Part shown: in pieces, positions 1 to 9,609 of the stretch
Position numbering within the stretch: the stretch's first letter is position 1
How the letters are laid out: each line of letters starts with the position of its first letter
Source of the DNA: Parachlorella kessleri
Lineage: Eukaryota; Chlorophyta; Trebouxiophyceae; Chlorellales; Chlorellaceae
Assembly (NCBI GenBank): GCA_001598975.1
Contig: BBXU01001664.1
Coordinates: forward strand, 1 to 11,896
DNA: 11,896 bases
Direction: 5' to 3'
Program-made: the position numbers and the translations under genes
Notes under the pieces: generated by a model
Seen by the model: the letters and a program-made list of their open reading frames with translations, nothing else
Databases searched by the model: none
Told to the model about the DNA's origin: nothing

Positions 1-255
1 GTATAATACAAGACCAGGATTCACAGCAGGAAAGCCAGGTTGAGTGGTTATTTTGTTCCAGCGGTGCCTTTCGTAACGGAGGTGCCATGCAGCTATAGAT
101 ACTGCGTGCTTTGGTTGGTTGGTTGAGCACCAGGACAACCTCTACCTTGCGCTCCACAGAGACCTTCACCCACTGCTGGTCTGACCACTTCAAGATTGGG
201 CTTGCTGCCCTCCTTGTATATTGTACCTGCGCTTCTGCTCTTTCCCATGTGATAG
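1..255 (+). other. Probable intron upstream of the first visible CNNM exon
   Basis: The CBS-pair coding sequence needs a preceding exon for the end of the DUF21 domain and its linker, but no in-frame block resembling one is visible here. The stretch ends in a usable acceptor at 254-255. A short TTGG repeat near 111-124 is the only structure noticed. It is most simply the 3' part of an intron. Confidence 0.5.
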
Positions 256-2985
256 GTCTTCATGGTGCCTTCTGACTCTGTGGTCGATCGTGACCTCCTG
301 CGCCAAGTCATCCATGTTGGACACAGCAGAGTCCCTGTGTTTGAAGGCAGCCGACAGGTGAGCCAGCCCAAGAGTGTGTAGTGGACCCATCCCTGCCATC
401 GTTGACAGGCCAGTGTAATGTACAGCCCTCTGCCGGCTCTCTGGCCCACACACCATTGCACTCGTGGCTGTGGCCCTCTTGGTAGCAATAAAATCCTATG
501 CATATGCTGCTGCATCACCGCTGTACCTCCTGCTATCAAGGCAGGCTATCCTGGCTGACCATTATTTCTCTCCTGCTCTTTGACTAACCCCTAATCCTTG
601 CGGTGGCTCTTGCAGAACATCATTGGTGTGATTCTGGTCAAGGAGCTGGTGCTGGTGGATGAGGATGATGGCATAATAGTGAAGGATCTGAGGCTGCGGG
701 AGGTTCCCTTCCTCAGGTAAGGATAGCTGTGCAGCAGCACCGAGTGCGGCATAAATGTACCCTGCCGCACCCGCCAGGGCAAAGCTAAGCAAGCCCTTCA
801 GATATGTTTAACCATAATGACATCTCCAATGGCCTTCTTCTCCCTGTTGAGGTAGCCTGGCGCGGTGCTGTGTAGTACGCAGGACTTGTTTAGCCGTGTA
901 GTACTTCAATGTCCCCCTTCTCCAGTGCTCCTGCTAGAGAAGCAACGCAAACAGATGTTGCTACAGGAGCTCCCGGGGCCCCTGGGGCGAGGGTGGCAGG
1001 GGTTGTGAAACATGTCATCCGTTTCCGGCACCAGAGTATAATGTGTCGGCTGGCATGGGAAACTCAGCAGTCATGCTGGGCTGCGCATGCGCAGGGCTGA
1101 CATACCCCTGTACGAGATCTTCAAGATCTTTCGCACGGGCCGGTCGCACATGGCAGTTCTCACGCGGCCGCCAGGTGGCAGCCTGAGCACCTCGCCTCCT
1201 CTCGGAGATCTTGCGGCGGGACAGGCGACTACCCAGGGGGCCCCTGTTCCAGAGGATGGCAGCGTGAAGGACACCAGCGCCGTGTGGCGGACAGAAAGCC
1301 AGGGCTACACCGCTGCTTCCAAGCAGCTGGCGCCTCCGGTGAGAGGCGGAGTGCCAGTACCGAGCTTGCTGGGGCCTCAGACCCTGGGCGGCCCGCCCTT
1401 GGAGCTACGCTAGATCAGTGTCATGGGGTCAGTTGCTGCAACAGCGGCGCCTGACGTCACTTGTGGATATGCTGGGTTTAGATGTTCAAGGGTGGCCGGA
1501 ACCAGAACCAATAGCTACTACCCATGAGACGCTCAGCGCTTCTAAAATTTTGCAAGCTTACAGTCGAACATCGCTATGCTGGCGGCAGAGCAGCTCATGA
1601 AGGGCATTGCTGTGAAGTGAAGGGCTCAAGCTGGAGGATGTGTCATCAAGCGTCCGGCCATTTTTGAGCCGTTGTTACCACATCGTCAGACGAGTGGTGG
1701 TGCACATTAATGGCTCAAAGCCCCTGCTTATGCTACAGTGGGAGAGCAGACTCTCTGTTTGCGAAAATGGTATGTGACCCATGGTAGCCTTGCATGGCTG
1801 CAGGAGGCTATTGGCATCATTACCATCGAGGACGTGCTGGAGGAGCTTTTGCAAGCCGAGATTGTCGATGAGACAGACAGGTGGGTTTCAGCAAGGCTGT
1901 GCAGCAGCAGCATTCTGCAACGTTGTCGCTGAGATCAGCACCAAATGGCCAACCGCCAGCATACTCAAAGTAGGCTCTGCGCTTGACGCGGGGGCAGGCA
2001 TATCATGCTTTACAGTACTGTGTCCGCTGCTGTCTCCAGGTATGTGGACAACCTCCAGACCGTGCGCACCACCACGCTTCTTTCGATGCAGCACCTGCCG
2101 GCCGATCTGCGCAAGTTCATCACCCGCACCTTCCGCGTGGCATCCCCGGCCAGCAGAGCCGCCTTTCAGGTGAGAGGTCCAGTTCCTGGGCACTGAGCTG
2201 GAGAATGCTCAGCTTAACTCATAAATATTCCGCGTTCCCGTGAGTGCGGTTGCAAGAATCAGCATGAAGCGGAGGACCGTCAAGATTGCTTGAAAGTGTG
2301 GTTGTCAAGCGGGCGTCACGGTGTAGTTGACCCCGGTGTGAGTCCCGCACCTCAAAGCCACACAGAATTTGCCTGCTCACCGGGCATTAGGCATCGTATC
2401 TTGGCTGGTTGCCACCAGCGGGGTCTGGCTGCCTTGTCTGCGATGCAGGCAGCGCTCGCTGCCCAAAGCCCCTTTGGAGCCTCCCCGCCTCCACCCGCCG
2501 GCACGCTTGCAACAGCCGGGTCAGGCATCGCAGTCCCCCAGAGTGCGGTGGGCGACCCACAGAAGCAGGTTGCGTACGCAGCCGCGGTGGCGGCCGCCGC
2601 AGCGGCAGCTGCGGCAGCGGAGGATGCGGCCAGCCGGGAGAGCAGCTGGCAGCTGCAGCCTGCTGACGGCGGCAGCGGCCCGCTGCAGCCCCTGCTGCAG
2701 CGCGGGCACTCCGGGCGACTTCTGGTCAGCTGGGACCAGCCCCAGCAGCCGGGGCAAAGGCACGGGGCCCAGCATGGGCGATCCCGGTCGCTGGATGGCA
2801 ACCCTGGTGCCTTAGGCAGGCTGCCAGGCCTGCATGAGGGTTCGGCTTCAGCCTCGCAGCAGCAGCAGCGGCACGGGTCTACTGTTAGTCCATCAAAACC
2901 CCCACTGCCCAAGCTCAGGGTCCAGTCTGGCTCGGGTTCTTTAGAGTCGCTACCCCTGCTCGGCGGCAGCCCGGGGTCCACGTAA
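256..2985 (+). CDS. CNNM/DUF21-family protein with CBS pair, 5'-partial (six exons)
   Basis: This is the C-terminal part (396 aa visible) of a CNNM/CorC/Mam3-like membrane protein, a family linked to Mg2+ and other divalent cation transport. Exons are 256-357, 616-716, 1095-1338, 1804-1880, 2040-2169 and 2449-2985; every junction keeps phase and uses GT-AG borders. CBS1 is seen as GHSRVPV (visible residues 22-28) followed by [22 protein letters not shown]2 starts at [12 protein letters not shown] and GRSHMAVL (69-90), is interrupted by a loop of about 58 residues rich in Gly, Pro, Ser and Thr, and resumes at [13 protein letters not shown] and VDETD. The final exon (residues 219-396) is low complexity, with a poly-Ala run near 260-275 and Pro, Ser and Gln stretches. 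The DUF21 transmembrane domain should lie upstream of the window; exon 256 opens with an acceptor (GATAG) and no start codon. The last exon could instead begin at 2419 in the same phase (10 residues more). The family call is firm; the substrate is inferred only. Confidence 0.92.
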
Positions 2986-3892
2986 GGATACTACGAGGTG
3001 GCACTGCTTCCTCAAGTTAGCAGGGGTTTGGTAGGGCGGCGAGGTTGGTTAGACGGTGGTCACCTTATACCAGGTATTTCCATACCATGCCCTGGCCAGG
3101 CAACGTCTACTGTCTTGTCCACGCGGATGTGATCCTTCTCGATAATCATTTGATTGCTGTACCCTGTGTACGTGTTCAAAGTCTTTGTTCACAAACCAGC
3201 TTGGCAGGGGTGTAATGCATTGCTTCCTGCGGCATATGTGTCCTTCAGCTTTGTTAGTGGGTACCATGGAAAACCGACATTGTACTGTTTGCTGTCTTTG
3301 GCTATGTGAAGATTTTTTTAGGTGTGGATGGCTTTGCAAAATACATGCGTTACAAGTGCGCCCTGTGTCTGCTGTCCCGCCGCGCCATGTCACCGAGATG
3401 TGGTTGGCAGTTCAAGGCTGTGTTTAAAGTGTGCATTGCCCTGCTGCTGCTTGCCTGTTCAGCCGCTGGTGCCTGTTGTGGCTTGTTGACCTCGGAAAAT
3501 CTTTTCTTGGCCACCCACCCCCTACGGGGTTTCGAGTTGGTTTCCTCTGCCTCTCCTGACGGCTTGCCCAGTGCAGGCCAGTGAGCGATGCAAGCCCTGC
3601 CTGTTCAAGCTTGATTGGGTCCACAGGATTGTCCAGGCTGCCTGATACGGCTTCTCACCTGTCTCTTTGTGCCAATCTATCCCCTCAACCACTTGCCCTG
3701 GGACACACTTCAATTATGTTTAGGGTGCACAGAGCAGTACCTGCAGTACCATGTTGTGGAGGCACCATGGCGTGCCCCTATGAAATGCATCCAGCATTCA
3801 ATGACACTGTAGTAAATGTCAATGTTCACAATCAGAGAACAGCTGACCAAGACTGCGGTTTCAGGTCCTAGTCTTTCTGTCAGTCAACTGAG
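2986..3892. other. 3' UTR of the CNNM gene and intergenic sequence
   Basis: About 900 bases lie between the CNNM stop and the HAD start. Open frames on both strands are short, lack recognisable domains and have no splice-consistent extensions, so no gene is called. A TGTAA at 3211-3215, 226 bases past the stop, could end the CNNM transcript. A pyrimidine-rich stretch ending in CAG at 3881-3883 could be a splice acceptor for an upstream, possibly targeting-peptide, exon of the HAD gene. Confidence 0.5.
3211..3215 (+). terminator. Candidate polyadenylation signal TGTAA (CNNM gene)
   Basis: TGTAA is the usual polyadenylation signal of chlorophyte green algae. This copy lies 226 bases beyond the CNNM stop codon, a normal 3' UTR distance in these organisms. 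A five-base motif also occurs by chance, so this is a weak assignment. Confidence 0.3.
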
Positions 3893-5388
3893 ATGCTGCC
3901 CAAGGCCTGCCTCCTTGACATAAACGGAACAATCTTTCCTCCTTCTGCTGCAAGCAGTGCTTTTGAAAAGGACCTTGGGTTGCTGCCGGAGCAAGTCGAG
4001 GTGCGGCAAAGTCTGCTACCGCTTGCTTGCATCTGAGCCTGGGAGTGATCTGTGAAGGTTTACGCTAAGGTGCATCTAGACGACCCCAAGCTGCCCTGGT
4101 TTGCTGCACATCCCGCAGCTACCTGACTCACTGGGTGGATTTTGCAGCCCTGGTTTGCTGCAGTCCTAAGGGACTCTTTTGCAGCACAGCTTGCTGGCTC
4201 TTTCGAGCCCTTCCGCCACTATGGGATCTACCACCTACAGGCCTTACTCAGCAAGGCAGGCAGGACGGAGTGAGTTCCGCTGGGAAAACTATATGTGTAG
4301 CATCTGCCTGAGCCCTGCACCTGGCCCTTTAGCCCGAGAGGAAGCCCTGCTGAAGTGCAGTGTTAGCGGTGAAGATGCCATAAAGACTGTGCTGGAGTCT
4401 TGGCAAGCAGCTGAGCCATATCCTGATGTGGCTCCTGGTCTTAGAGCGCTCCACGCTGCTGGTATACAGGTGAGGATGCTAAAGATGACCACTTCGCGGG
4501 AAACGTCTGCAGTGTGCAAAAGTCACAGTGCACCAGCTGCTTCCGGTATGCGAGTCCCGTATTGCACGTATGCCAGTCATGGGCCGCATCCCTGAACACC
4601 TCTCCTTACCTGATAGTGCAGGTGGCAGCCCTGACTAATGGCTCTGAGAGCATCGCCCGGGGCGTGCTTACCAATGCGGGGGTGTGCGAGCTTGTAAGCC
4701 CCCTGCTGGATATTAATATGGCCAGCGCATGGAAGCCAGCGAGAGAGTCATATGGATATGCTGTTGTAGAGCTTGGCTTGAAGCCTGAGGAGGTAGGAGG
4801 GGCTGGCAATTGAGTCCACAAAAAAAACGAGTTTTGTTTGGGCCTTGGAGGCGAGGCGCTGCTCTAGAATGTCCTGTTGTTGAAGGGGGTTGGGCTTGGA
4901 GCCTCAGGAGATGTATGAACAGTCTAATGGTGGCAACAGCCGCAATGTTCTTCAGTGCATAGCTCGGTGCCTTTCAGTTGGGGTTGCCCCAGCCGCCACC
5001 ATGCCTTGCATCACCAGCTCTTTCCGCTAGGCTGCTTCTGTGTCCACAAGGCCTGCACAAACTCGCTTGTGCTTTCATTTTACTACGAGCGCATGTGTGC
5101 TTCGGTTGTTCCTAGCATGCCTTGTGATGGGCATGCCCCGTGGCTGGAGGTCTCTTCACAACCCTGCCTGTGTTAAGCAACCTTAGACCAGTGCTCCGTA
5201 AGCCTCTGCAGGTGATAATGGTGGCGGCCCACCCCTGGGACATCTTTGGCGCCATGCGTGCGGGACTGCGTGGGGCCTATGTGCAGCGCAGTCCCCATGA
5301 GCCTTGGCCGGCATTCCTTCCGCTGACGCCCGAGCTGGTTGTCAGCTCGTTTGAAGAGTTGGCAGCCAAGCTAAGCTGCTGTACCTGA
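3893..5388 (+). CDS. Type II haloacid dehalogenase-like HAD hydrolase (five exons)
   Basis: Exons 3893-4000, 4148-4269, 4361-4469, 4622-4792 and 5212-5388 join in phase to 228 aa, normal for the L-2-haloacid dehalogenase family. Motif I is LLDINGT (nucleophile Asp9, Thr13); the second acidic residue of phosphatase-type HADs (DxD) is Asn11, as expected for dehalogenase-type members. R44 in AAVLRDSF probably matches the substrate Arg (R41 of L-DEX). Motif II is LTNGS (Thr118), motif III gives K151 and Y157 (AWKPARESY), and motif IV is AAHPWD (Asp180). These positions match the L-DEX residues S118, K151, Y157 and D180; Ser175 and Asn177 of L-DEX are Ala and His here. ATG 3893 has an in-frame stop at 3869, but an acceptor at 3883 leaves room for an upstream exon. 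Intron 2 could end at 4312 instead (16 residues more); 4360 fits family length better. The substrate is unknown and no targeting peptide is seen in this model. Confidence 0.9.
4093..4162 (+). repeat. Duplicated 16-base exon-start sequence (PWFAA) in HAD intron 1
   Basis: The bases GCCCTGGTTTGCTGCA occur at 4093-4108 and again at 4147-4162, 54 bases apart. The second copy spans the acceptor G and the first codons of HAD exon 2 (PWFAA). The first copy lies in intron 1 and lacks the adjacent AG (CTG instead of CAG), so it is probably not used as an acceptor. Confidence 0.7.
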
Positions 5389-5815
5389 TACACGGTCCAG
5401 CAGCTGGTGCAGCTGTCGCCAGGCTAAGTGATGGATTTTTGTGGGGATTCAAGATAGAAGTGCACGTGACAGGAAGGGGGCAGACAGCAGTGTGGCGGGT
5501 GCCAGCTGCGTCAGTGTGGGGATTTGGCAGACTGGCAAGGCAGCAGTGCTTTTCAAAGAAGAAGGCAGCCTTTGCGCAGTTACAGGCGTTATGAAACAAG
5601 GCTCGACGCAGATTTTCTGGGACAGTAAGACTTCCTGCTGCATGCTGCAGTGTTAGCGCGTCTTAAGGGATGAACCTCCAGCTGCTCAGCATGCTTCCGA
5701 AGTAGCCGCATGCGCAGCATGGGCCCCTGCTTAATTGATCATGGTATGACACATCCGCAAGGGTGCTCTTCTTCGACTTCTATCGAAGATTGCAATTAAG
5801 TAGATTTTCGCTGCC
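5389..5815. other. Intergenic: HAD 3' UTR and upstream region of the CaaX-protein gene
   Basis: These 427 bases hold no open frame with recognisable protein features. No TGTAA motif was found between the HAD stop and 5815, so its poly(A) site is not predicted. No TATA-like promoter is clear. The one structure noticed is a short inverted repeat just before the next start codon. Confidence 0.5.
5770..5789 (+). repeat. Perfect 7-bp inverted repeat upstream of gene 3 start
   Basis: TCTTCGA at 5770-5776 is followed after six bases by its reverse complement TCGAAGA at 5783-5789, ending 26 bases before the ATG at 5816. As RNA it could form a small hairpin in the 5' UTR; as DNA it could be a palindromic protein site. 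It may also be chance. Confidence 0.4.
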
Positions 5816-8800
5816 ATGGAAGCGGAAGCACGGCTAATAGACCTCGAAGAGGCAGTAGCTCAACTCATAGACGCTACCCATGCCGCACAGCTGTCAGTGG
5901 AGGCTTTCCTTGGCAATCCGCCCGATGATACAGGGGCAGCCGTGCTCTGGTCGGAGGCAGCGCAGCGGGTATTCGGGGGAGGCAGCAGGGGGACGTACCT
6001 AGTACAAGTCATGCGGTCCAGCAATGTGGAGGCGGGGCTGCGGTTACTGGCGCAGTCCCTTGAAGGGAGCAGCGCTGGCCTTAGTTTCCGGCACCTCAAC
6101 CCGCCCTCCCTGTTGAAGAGCGCCTGGTCGCCAGTTCACCACGTGACCAACATGATTCGGTGCCCTGGAGGCTTGGCTGGGCAGGACTTTGCCCTCCCAG
6201 ACTATGGAGGTGAGTTGATGCACCCAAAACACACCCTGGGAGGCCTGCTTTGTCTCACCAGTCCCTCGTGGGGTTGTACTGCGAGTGAGTAGGGCCAGGT
6301 AAGGTTTTGGTTCACCCTTTGGGCCCTGCAGCTCAGCGACATTCGTGGAGCAGCGTGACCTTCCCCTTTTTCTCTTGCCAGGAGTCTAGTGCTTGCTCAG
6401 CCCGCTCACCTGCTTCTCACCTGCCTTGCAGGTGTGGACGCTGCCCGCGGCCACACCGGCTTCTTTGTGGCGCACTCCCTGTTGGTCATGCCATACCTAA
6501 GTGACCTCACAGCCCGCATTGCAGCCGCCGGTGTCATAGCCCAAGGGCTGGGCTGGGTGGGCTACAGCTCCCCAGAAGCGGAGGCGGCCATTTCTCATGT
6601 CTGGCAGTCCTGCGGCCACTGCGCGCCCTGGTGAGTGTGGGACAAACTTCGCGATGTCACGGGGTTGTCACGGGGGTCGCTGGGGGTATGTCAAGGCCAC
6701 TTTGAGAAAGTAAGGTGGGGCGAGTGCCACGACATCCTGGAGGGAGCACGTCCTGGCAGGTACTGGGTGGGTACTGCAGGCTTGGGCAACCGCAGCGCCT
6801 GAAGGTCAAGCGTGAATCCCGACTGCATGCCGGGCATCGTGCCTGGGCGGCTTGATATTGCAGCAGCAGCAGCAGCCAAACTTTGGGATGCCCATGTGAC
6901 CATACTGGCAAACAAGTCCACCACCTCGAACACAATCTATCAAAACATACTGATGTAAGTTGCAATAATGGTCGGTGCGTATTGCTATGGGCATAATAGA
7001 GCTCGCTGCGGACCTTCTGGCTGCTTATACTGGTCAAAGGCTAATGTGAAGCCGTGCCCTTTATAGCTGCACCCCATACCCGGCATGCAGGTACTGGCCA
7101 GATGAAGCCCTCAGACTCTTTAACCAGAAAGCGTTCTTCTACTACCAGCTGATGCTAACAAACGTTAGCACCAAGGATGTGGAGAAGTGAGTTGGGCAGT
7201 AGGTACCGGCCCTGCATGTGCTGGCAGTTGCATCCTTGTGCAAGGACATATGCATCGCCATAAACTGCCTGCCTGCACGCTAGTCCCACATTGCTGTGAC
7301 TCCTCATAGCCATAAGCCTGCAAGTTCAACGGTCCAGCAAGGGTGCCTTGCAGGTTCCGCCACCTGGCATCTGACGCTGACAAGGGCGGCCCTGAGGCAG
7401 CCGCCTGGGCTAGAGCCCTCTATGAGCTAGCCCTAGCAGACGCAGAGGCCGACCTCCTGGACCGCTACCCCTCTGAGTCCCTCATCCCTGGATTTGACGA
7501 TGAGGAGCTGCCTGTGTTGCCAGCCAGGCCGCCGGCAGTGGCAGCCTTCTGCCGGCCGCCGCCAGCGGGGCCGCCGCGGGCGCGGGCCGCTGACGATGGT
7601 GCCAGCAGCGGCGAAGGGGAGGATGGCGGGAGGCTGATGTGGCTCATGCGGGGCCTGGAGGGCGTGCCTCTGGGGGTAAGTTGGGCGCCCTGTGCCCGGC
7701 TCTACACAGTGCAAGCTTCTAGGCAGAGGTATAAGGTTTCTGAGCTTGCGTGATGGGTGAGCACGTTGGCTGGTGGTGGTCTCATTGAAGTGGCAGGCTT
7801 GATGGATTTGACTAAGCCAAGGCAGGGTATGAGGTTGGCTGCAAGGGGGCTATGGGTAAGCAGGCGGGTTGGTTAGCAGCTGCCAATGCTGAAGCATCAC
7901 TTTTCCAAACGTCGCGGACCCTGCTATTGCTTGGGCAAGGGCGGGCACTGCCACGGAGGGTTGTTCTTGCAGTGCATCCCCTCGCACAAAGACATTTGTT
8001 GGGTTGGGTCGCGACACACAAAGGATGGCAGTGCTTCCTTCACTTCGCAAGTACCTGCTCCACCGCTGGCTGGGAAAAGATGCCAGCAGACCTCGGCACT
8101 AGCACTGCAAGGCTTATGGCCAGCTGACTTGTCCCGCCTTCTCCTTGAATGTTCATATTGCTGTGGCTGCAGTTTGGCAAGCGAGAGGAGGCGGAGGTGG
8201 AAGCGGCCTTGGCTTCCCTCCATGGCGCGCCCCCCGCAGCGCCTGCATATGCAGCAGACGTGCAGAAGCCTGCTATGAAGGGCCTCCTCGCGCAGGCAAG
8301 CTGCTGAGTATGGGGCAAGCTGCTGACTGTGGGGCAAGCTGCACCTAGTTGCCTGAATTTTGTATCCTCCCTTGTTCAGAGCACGTGTCTAGTCGCTGTC
8401 CTCTTGCTGCGGTGCAACTTTGCAGCCAGCCCGCTTGTCCTTACCAGCCAAAACACTTTTTTTTTGTTGGTGTGGCTCCCACACGTGCCCTGATACCACG
8501 GTGTCTGGCTCTGGCGAGGATTTCCTCTTTCTCTGCTCTGTTTGCAGGTGGCGGCTGCACCTGCCCCGCTGGTCCCACGCCCGCCCGGCACCGTCCCACG
8601 CACAATGGCTAATGGCACACTTGTGAATGGCAGCAGCTTGCTGGCTCCACCCAGCCATGGCCGCCTTGCTGCATCAGCCAAGGGAGCAGCAGTGCTAGGG
8701 AGCACCTGGGTGACAGCCCCTGGCACTGGTGGCATGGCGGCAACAGGAACCAGCTCATCAATCCTAAGAAGTACTTCGCTGCCGTCAGCCCCCAGCAACG

Positions 8801-9609
8801 GGGCCATGACGGCGCCATCTACTGGAGCTGCACCTTTTGGTAGCAGCCTGCTTGCGTCAGCAAGAATTGCCAGCCTGGCAGCTGCAGCTGATAATACAGC
8901 AGTACATGGGAGCAGGTGGCCAGCAGTGCATGCAGCTGGTTCAGAGATGGGGCCTGCTGCTGCCCCTGCCGCGTATCATGGGCCCCCCATGCCCTGGACA
9001 CCCCCAGCTACCCTGCTGCAACCGGCAGCACCCCGCTCCGTGAACCACTCTGACATGGCAGTACAGAGTGGCGCTGTGGCAGCAGGGTCGACGCTGGGCC
9101 CTCGGCAGGGCTCCTTTAGTACGCGTGATGCTCAGTCCCCAGCGGATGCGGGCCATGCGCAAACTATGACTGCCAGTGAGCAGTTGCCATGCCCCCCACC
9201 CATGTTCCCACGTGCCTCTTCCATGGCAGCTCAGCACCCACAGCAGGAGCTCATGCAGCAGCAGCAGCAGCGTGATGCATGGCAGGCACACCAGCAGCAG
9301 CATGATGTGGCGCAGGGGCACCTGGGTCAGCCACTGCAGCATGCACGCAGCTTGCCGCAAGAACACAGCCTGCAGGCTGGCGCCTATGCGCCCGCGCAGC
9401 CCTGGACGCCGCTGTACTCCAGAGCGCGGCTGGGCTTTGCACCCCCGGGCACCCAGGCAGCAGCGCCCGTTGAGGACCCTGCAACTGCCCAAGCTCTGCC
9501 GCAGGGCCTTGCAGCGCTTGGACAGTTACCGCCACTGCCCTTTTCCTCAACGCAAGAAGAGTCACCAAAACCTCCACCCAAACCTGCCCGCCGCTGCGTC
9601 ATAATGTAA
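5816..9609 (+). CDS. Unrecognised 731-aa protein with disordered Q/A/P-rich tail and C-terminal CaaX box (six exons)
   Basis: Exons 5816-6209, 6432-6630, 7091-7186, 7354-7675, 8173-8295 and 8548-9609 join in phase. ATG 5816 sits in a strong GCTGCCATGG context. Residues 1 to about 280 look folded: an N-terminal helix-rich part (LIDLEEAVAQLIDATHAA), then mixed blocks such as LRLLAQSLEG, VHHVTNMI, GHTGFFVAHSLLVMPYLSDL and FNQKAFFYYQLMLTNVS. I do not recognise the family. An acidic and Pro-rich linker in exon 4 (DDEELPVLP) leads to a long Ser/Ala/Pro/Gln-rich tail (about 379-715) with a Gln-rich stretch near 609-633. The protein ends KPPPKPARRCVIM: Cys728 is the farnesylation site of a canonical CaaX box (Met at X favours farnesyltransferase), preceded by basic residues, which predicts membrane attachment. 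No signal peptide or clear membrane segment is visible. Intron 5 uses a GC donor (CAG|GCAAGC). The exon model is well supported; the function is unknown. Confidence 0.8.
6861..6875 (+). repeat. (CAG)5 microsatellite in gene 3 intron 2
   Basis: Five CAG units lie inside intron 2 of the unknown gene. It is a simple repeat of the kind common in CAG-rich algal genomes, with no coding role in the spliced model. Confidence 0.6.
8296..8342 (+). repeat. 19-bp tandem repeat starting at a GC-type splice donor
   Basis: Units at 8296-8314 and 8315-8333 (GCAAGCTGCTGAGTATGGG and a copy with two changes) are followed by a partial third unit at 8334-8342 (GCAAGCTGC). The first unit begins exactly at the donor of intron 5 of gene 3, so each unit opens with GCAAGC, the donor hexamer. 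Only the first is preceded by CAG, the best exon-side context. Confidence 0.75.

Noticed and set aside
111..124. TTGG repeats as telomere-like or regulatory repeat
   Set aside because: Only about three units, not a known telomere unit, and located in a probable intron.
1339..1803. Extra coding exon between the two halves of CBS2
   Set aside because: Exon 1095-1338 ends in phase 0 at GTGAGA and exon 1804-1880 starts in phase 0 inside the conserved block, so no additional exon is needed, and no conserved block is seen between them.
2352..2981. Long minus-strand frame of 209 codons
   Set aside because: It is antisense to the GC-rich, low-complexity last exon of the CNNM gene, where stop codons are rare on both strands; its content is the reverse reading of the Ala/Gln repeats.
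3306..3584. Open frame of 92 codons with a hydrophobic stretch (CIALLLLACSAAG)
   Set aside because: It has no recognisable domain or supported splice extension and lies in an expected UTR/intergenic stretch; a chance frame is the simpler reading.
4270..4312. 43-base version of HAD intron 2 (acceptor at 4311-4312)
   Set aside because: It keeps phase but is much shorter than every other intron here, inserts 16 residues not expected in the family and spoils the match to L-DEX residue spacing; the 4360 acceptor is better.
6603..6630. CGHC motif in gene 3 (residues about 192-195), as in protein disulfide isomerases
   Set aside because: The surrounding sequence (QSCGHCAPWYWPDE) lacks the strand and the APW-before-CGHC order of a thioredoxin fold, and no cis-Pro region is seen.
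8941..9492. Minus-strand frame of 183 codons opposite gene 3 exon 6
   Set aside because: It is a shadow of the Gln/Ala/Pro-rich coding exon, without domain content.
9605..9609. TGTAA at the end of gene 3 as a polyadenylation signal
   Set aside because: It is formed by the last Met codon and the stop itself, and would leave almost no 3' UTR.
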